Below, piece by piece: positions 7,864-9,514 of a DNA stretch of 9,514 bases. The notes beneath the pieces were generated by a model. The model saw only the letters and a program-made list of their open reading frames with translations, made no database searches and was not told where the DNA came from. This stretch comes from Actinomycetota bacterium. GTDB lineage: Bacteria; Actinomycetota; Actinomycetes; Nanopelagicales; Nanopelagicaceae. The stretch spans positions 1-9,514 of the forward strand of contig WLKV01000014.1 of NCBI GenBank assembly GCA_009701085.1, read 5' to 3'. A program made the translations under genes and the position numbers. Each line of letters begins with the position of its first letter. Positions within the stretch are counted from its first letter, which is position 1.

Positions 7864-8436
7864 TTATCTGCCTTTGCAGATCTCTTCAAAAAAGTAGCGA
7901 TGAACCGCTAAATCTTCAGTCAATTCTGGATGAAAACTGGTGGCGAGGAGATTTCCTTGGCGCACTGCCACGGCATGATCGGCCGCGGTTGAAAGAACCT
8001 CAACGTCGGCTCCTATCTGCTCAACCCACGGTGCACGGATGAAGACGGCATGGAGTGATGCGCCATTGAAGGTGAGATCGGATTCGAATGAATCCACTTG
8101 TCGTCCAAATGCATTACGGCGCACGGTGATATCCAATCCACCAAATGTCTTCTGATCCTTAACACCATCAACGATGCGATCGGCTAGGAGAATCATTCCT
8201 GCGCACGATCCATAGACGGGTAAGCCTTGTGCGATCGCATCTCTTATCGGCTGAAAGAGAGCGAAGTTTTGGGCGAGATGAATAATTGTTGTCGACTCTC
8301 CCCCAGGAAGAATGAGGGCATCAACTTCATGAAGTTCGGATACGCGCCGCACATCAACAGGTGTGTGGCCGCAATCTGCAACCGCTTTGAGGTGCTCGCG
8401 AAAATCTCCTTGCAGAGCAAGTACGCCAACCTTCAT
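7864..8436 (-). CDS. pdxT: Pyridoxal 5'-phosphate synthase glutaminase subunit PdxT
   Basis: PdxT (190 residues) is a class I glutamine amidotransferase. It hydrolyses glutamine and channels ammonia to PdxS for de novo vitamin B6 synthesis by the DXP-independent route. The nucleophile elbow is YGSCAGM (75-81) with C78, and the other triad members are H169 and E171 in SFHPELTED. The N-terminal GVLALQGDFREH (4-15) and the oxyanion/PGGEST loop (44-49) are family signatures. The ATG is 36 bases after the pdxS stop, preceded by a modest GGAAGG at about 10 bases. An in-frame stop just upstream rules out a longer protein. The last codons form a perfect 6-bp inverted repeat, listed separately. Confidence 0.97.
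   Translation of the reverse strand: MKVGVLALQGDFREHLKAVADCGHTPVDVRRVSELHEVDALILPGGESTTIIHLAQNFALFQPIRDAIAQGLPVYGSCAGMILLADRIVDGVKDQKTFGGLDITVRRNAFGRQVDSFESDLTFNGASLHAVFIRAPWVEQIGADVEVLSTAADHAVAVRQGNLLATSFHPELTEDLAVHRYFFEEICKGR
7866..7881 (-). repeat. Perfect 6-bp inverted repeat across the pdxT stop codon
   Basis: On the minus strand the sequence is ATCTGC, loop AAAG, GCAGAT, so the right arm runs into the TAA stop of pdxT (7864-7866). A 6-bp stem with a 4-base loop could form a small RNA hairpin. It is followed by AAAGTACC rather than a U-run, so it is not an intrinsic terminator. It may matter for mRNA processing or may be a by-product of the Ile-Cys-Lys-Gly-Arg codons. Confidence 0.4.
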
Positions 8437-8472
8437 TCCACGTTAACCTTCCCAGCGATTAAAGAGAAAGTA

Positions 8473-9360
8473 CTACCAGCCGCGTTCAGCGAGGCGATGT
8501 GGCACTGGAATATCTGCAACGTTAATTCCGACCATCGCATCTCCAAGTCCACGTGAGACATCTGCGAGTACCTTTGCATCGTTAAAGAATGTCGTTGCCT
8601 TAACGCATGCCGCTGCACGTTGAGCAGGGTTTCCAGATTTAAAGATTCCTGAACCAATAAAGACTCCATCAGCGCCCATCTGCATCATGAGAGCAGCATC
8701 AGCAGGAGTTGCGATTCCACCTGCGGTGAAAAGAACAACAGGAAGTTTTCCGGTTTCGGCAACTTCCTTCACGAGTGCGTAAGGAGCTTGAAGCTCTTTC
8801 GCTGCTACATACAGTTCATCTTCGCGCAGTGAAGTAAGGCGACGAATTTCTCCACCAATAGTGCGCATGTGAGTCATTGCGTTGGAGACATCTCCGGTTC
8901 CTGCTTCACCCTTTGAACGGATCATTGCAGCACCTTCGTTGATGCGACGGAGCGCTTCACCGAGATTTGTTGCACCGCAGACGAAGGGAACTTTGAAGTT
9001 CCACTTATCGATGTGGTTTGTGTAATCAGTAGGTGTGAGAACTTCGGATTCATCGATGTAATCGACTCCGAGGCTTTCGATGATCTGCGCTTCAACGAAA
9101 TGTCCAATTCGAACCTTGGCCATAACTGGGATTGATACCGCTGCCTGAATCTTCTGAATCATGTCCGGGTCGGACATACGAGCAACGCCGCCTTGTGCAC
9201 GGATATCCGCAGGTACGCGCTCGAGAGCCATCACTGCACATGCACCTGCATCTTCTGCAATCTTGGCCTGCTCTGCATTGACGACATCCATGATGACGCC
9301 ACCCTTGAGCATTTCAGCCATTCCGCGCTTTACGCGTGCTGTGCCAGTTGCTTCAGACAT
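8473..9360 (-). CDS. pdxS: Pyridoxal 5'-phosphate synthase lyase subunit PdxS
   Basis: PdxS (295 residues) is the (beta/alpha)8-barrel synthase that builds PLP from ribose 5-phosphate, glyceraldehyde 3-phosphate and PdxT-derived ammonia, forming a dodecamer decorated with PdxT. Active-site residues align by eye with the well-studied Bacillus enzyme: D25 in GVIMDVVN, K82 in VMAKVRIGH and K150 in RSKGEAGTG. The phosphate-binding [17 protein letters not shown] (211-227) and [12 protein letters not shown] (229-240) segments are intact. The ATG has a strong AGGAG 9 bases upstream. It is the first complete gene of the minus-strand run. The preceding gene ends 46 bases upstream, leaving little room for a dedicated promoter. 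I see no pdxR/MocR-type regulator gene in the window. Confidence 0.98.
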   Translation of the reverse strand: MSEATGTARVKRGMAEMLKGGVIMDVVNAEQAKIAEDAGACAVMALERVPADIRAQGGVARMSDPDMIQKIQAAVSIPVMAKVRIGHFVEAQIIESLGVDYIDESEVLTPTDYTNHIDKWNFKVPFVCGATNLGEALRRINEGAAMIRSKGEAGTGDVSNAMTHMRTIGGEIRRLTSLREDELYVAAKELQAPYALVKEVAETGKLPVVLFTAGGIATPADAALMMQMGADGVFIGSGIFKSGNPAQRAAACVKATTFFNDAKVLADVSRGLGDAMVGINVADIPVPHRLAERGW

Positions 9361-9369
9361 GATGTGTGA

Positions 9370-9374
9370 CTCCT
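9370..9374 (-). promoter_or_regulatory. Shine-Dalgarno of pdxS
   Basis: AGGAG on the minus strand lies 9 bases before the pdxS ATG, in the short gap after the preceding gene. It is one of the few clear ribosome-binding sites in the window. Confidence 0.8.
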
Positions 9375-9406
9375 AATGGTTAACTTAATTCGATAAGTGA
9401 AGTCTA

Positions 9407-9514
9407 CTTTGAACTCTTCATTCCCGCATCCGAGGCTTTCTTCGTAAATACAGGCTCTTTATCTGTGAGAGCTACCCATATCTGACCCTTGGCAAAGGAG
9501 ATATCTTCGCCATC
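9407..9514 (-). CDS. C-terminal 35 residues of an unidentified gene (partial)
   Basis: The minus-strand frame entering at the right edge encodes 35 residues and ends at TAG (9407-9409). The tail reads approximately DGEDISFAKGQIWVALTD, then KEPVFTKK and a Lys/Ser-rich end. There is no signal, membrane segment or motif I can assign. It lies on the same strand as pdxS and ends 46 bases upstream of it, so it may be the preceding gene of the same transcription unit. In related actinobacteria this neighbourhood often holds phosphatidylinositol mannoside or PLP-related genes, but nothing in this fragment supports choosing one of them. The continuous frame with a plausible stop is the only evidence that it is coding. 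Confidence 0.55.

Noticed and set aside
9361..9430. Possible sigma-70 promoter before pdxS
   Set aside because: AT-rich hexamers such as TTCAAA and TATCGA are present, but no pair has acceptable 16-18 base spacing.
1..9514. A novel defence, mobile or biosynthetic system hidden in the window
   Set aside because: All complete genes are recognised core genes with intact motifs and conserved order. I found no insertion-sequence ends, direct-repeat arrays, tRNA genes or compositional break.

Overview
The window is a compact stretch of bacterial chromosome. It holds nine complete genes, all on the minus strand, flanked by two gene fragments. Read in the direction of transcription (right to left) the order is: an unidentified C-terminus, pdxS, pdxT, yebC, ruvC, ruvA, ruvB, secD, secF and a bifunctional relA/spoT-type gene (rel). 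At the far left the last 22 codons of a plus-strand gene converge on rel. The order pdxS-pdxT-yebC-ruvCAB-(yajC)-secDF-(apt)-rel is the classical actinobacterial arrangement, and the proteins read as actinobacterial. Base composition is intermediate by eye rather than GC-rich, gaps are tiny, yajC and apt are absent from their usual places, and Rel lacks the long N-terminal extension common in the phylum. Together this suggests a streamlined actinobacterium, for example a freshwater planktonic lineage of the acI/Nanopelagicales kind. That placement is inference from style and synteny, not a database match.

Layout: 9407-9514 is the C-terminal tail of an unidentified gene. 7864-9360 holds the two subunits of pyridoxal 5'-phosphate synthase (PdxS, PdxT). 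7073-7825 is a YebC/TACO1-family translation factor. 4840-7040 is the complete RuvC-RuvA-RuvB Holliday-junction system with overlapping or abutting ends. 2257-4828 is SecD and SecF, the proton-driven accessory subunits of the Sec translocon. 86-2245 is Rel, the (p)ppGpp synthetase/hydrolase. 1-70 is the end of a convergent gene, probably of the DUF349 family.

Within the cluster the gaps run from a 4-base overlap to 38 bases. I see no convincing promoter or intrinsic terminator in any gap, so one long transcript is plausible, although internal promoters inside coding sequence cannot be excluded. The modules are functionally separate (vitamin B6, translation, recombination, secretion, stringent response) and look like conserved chromosomal neighbours rather than one pathway. 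No mobile element, CRISPR array, RNA gene or anomalous accessory island was found, and no stretch over 300 bases lacks a gene. This is essentially an ordinary core-genome region. The points worth a second look are the absent yajC and apt, the poorly marked ribosome-binding sites of secD, ruvB and rel, the compact Rel, and a small perfect hairpin across the pdxT stop codon.
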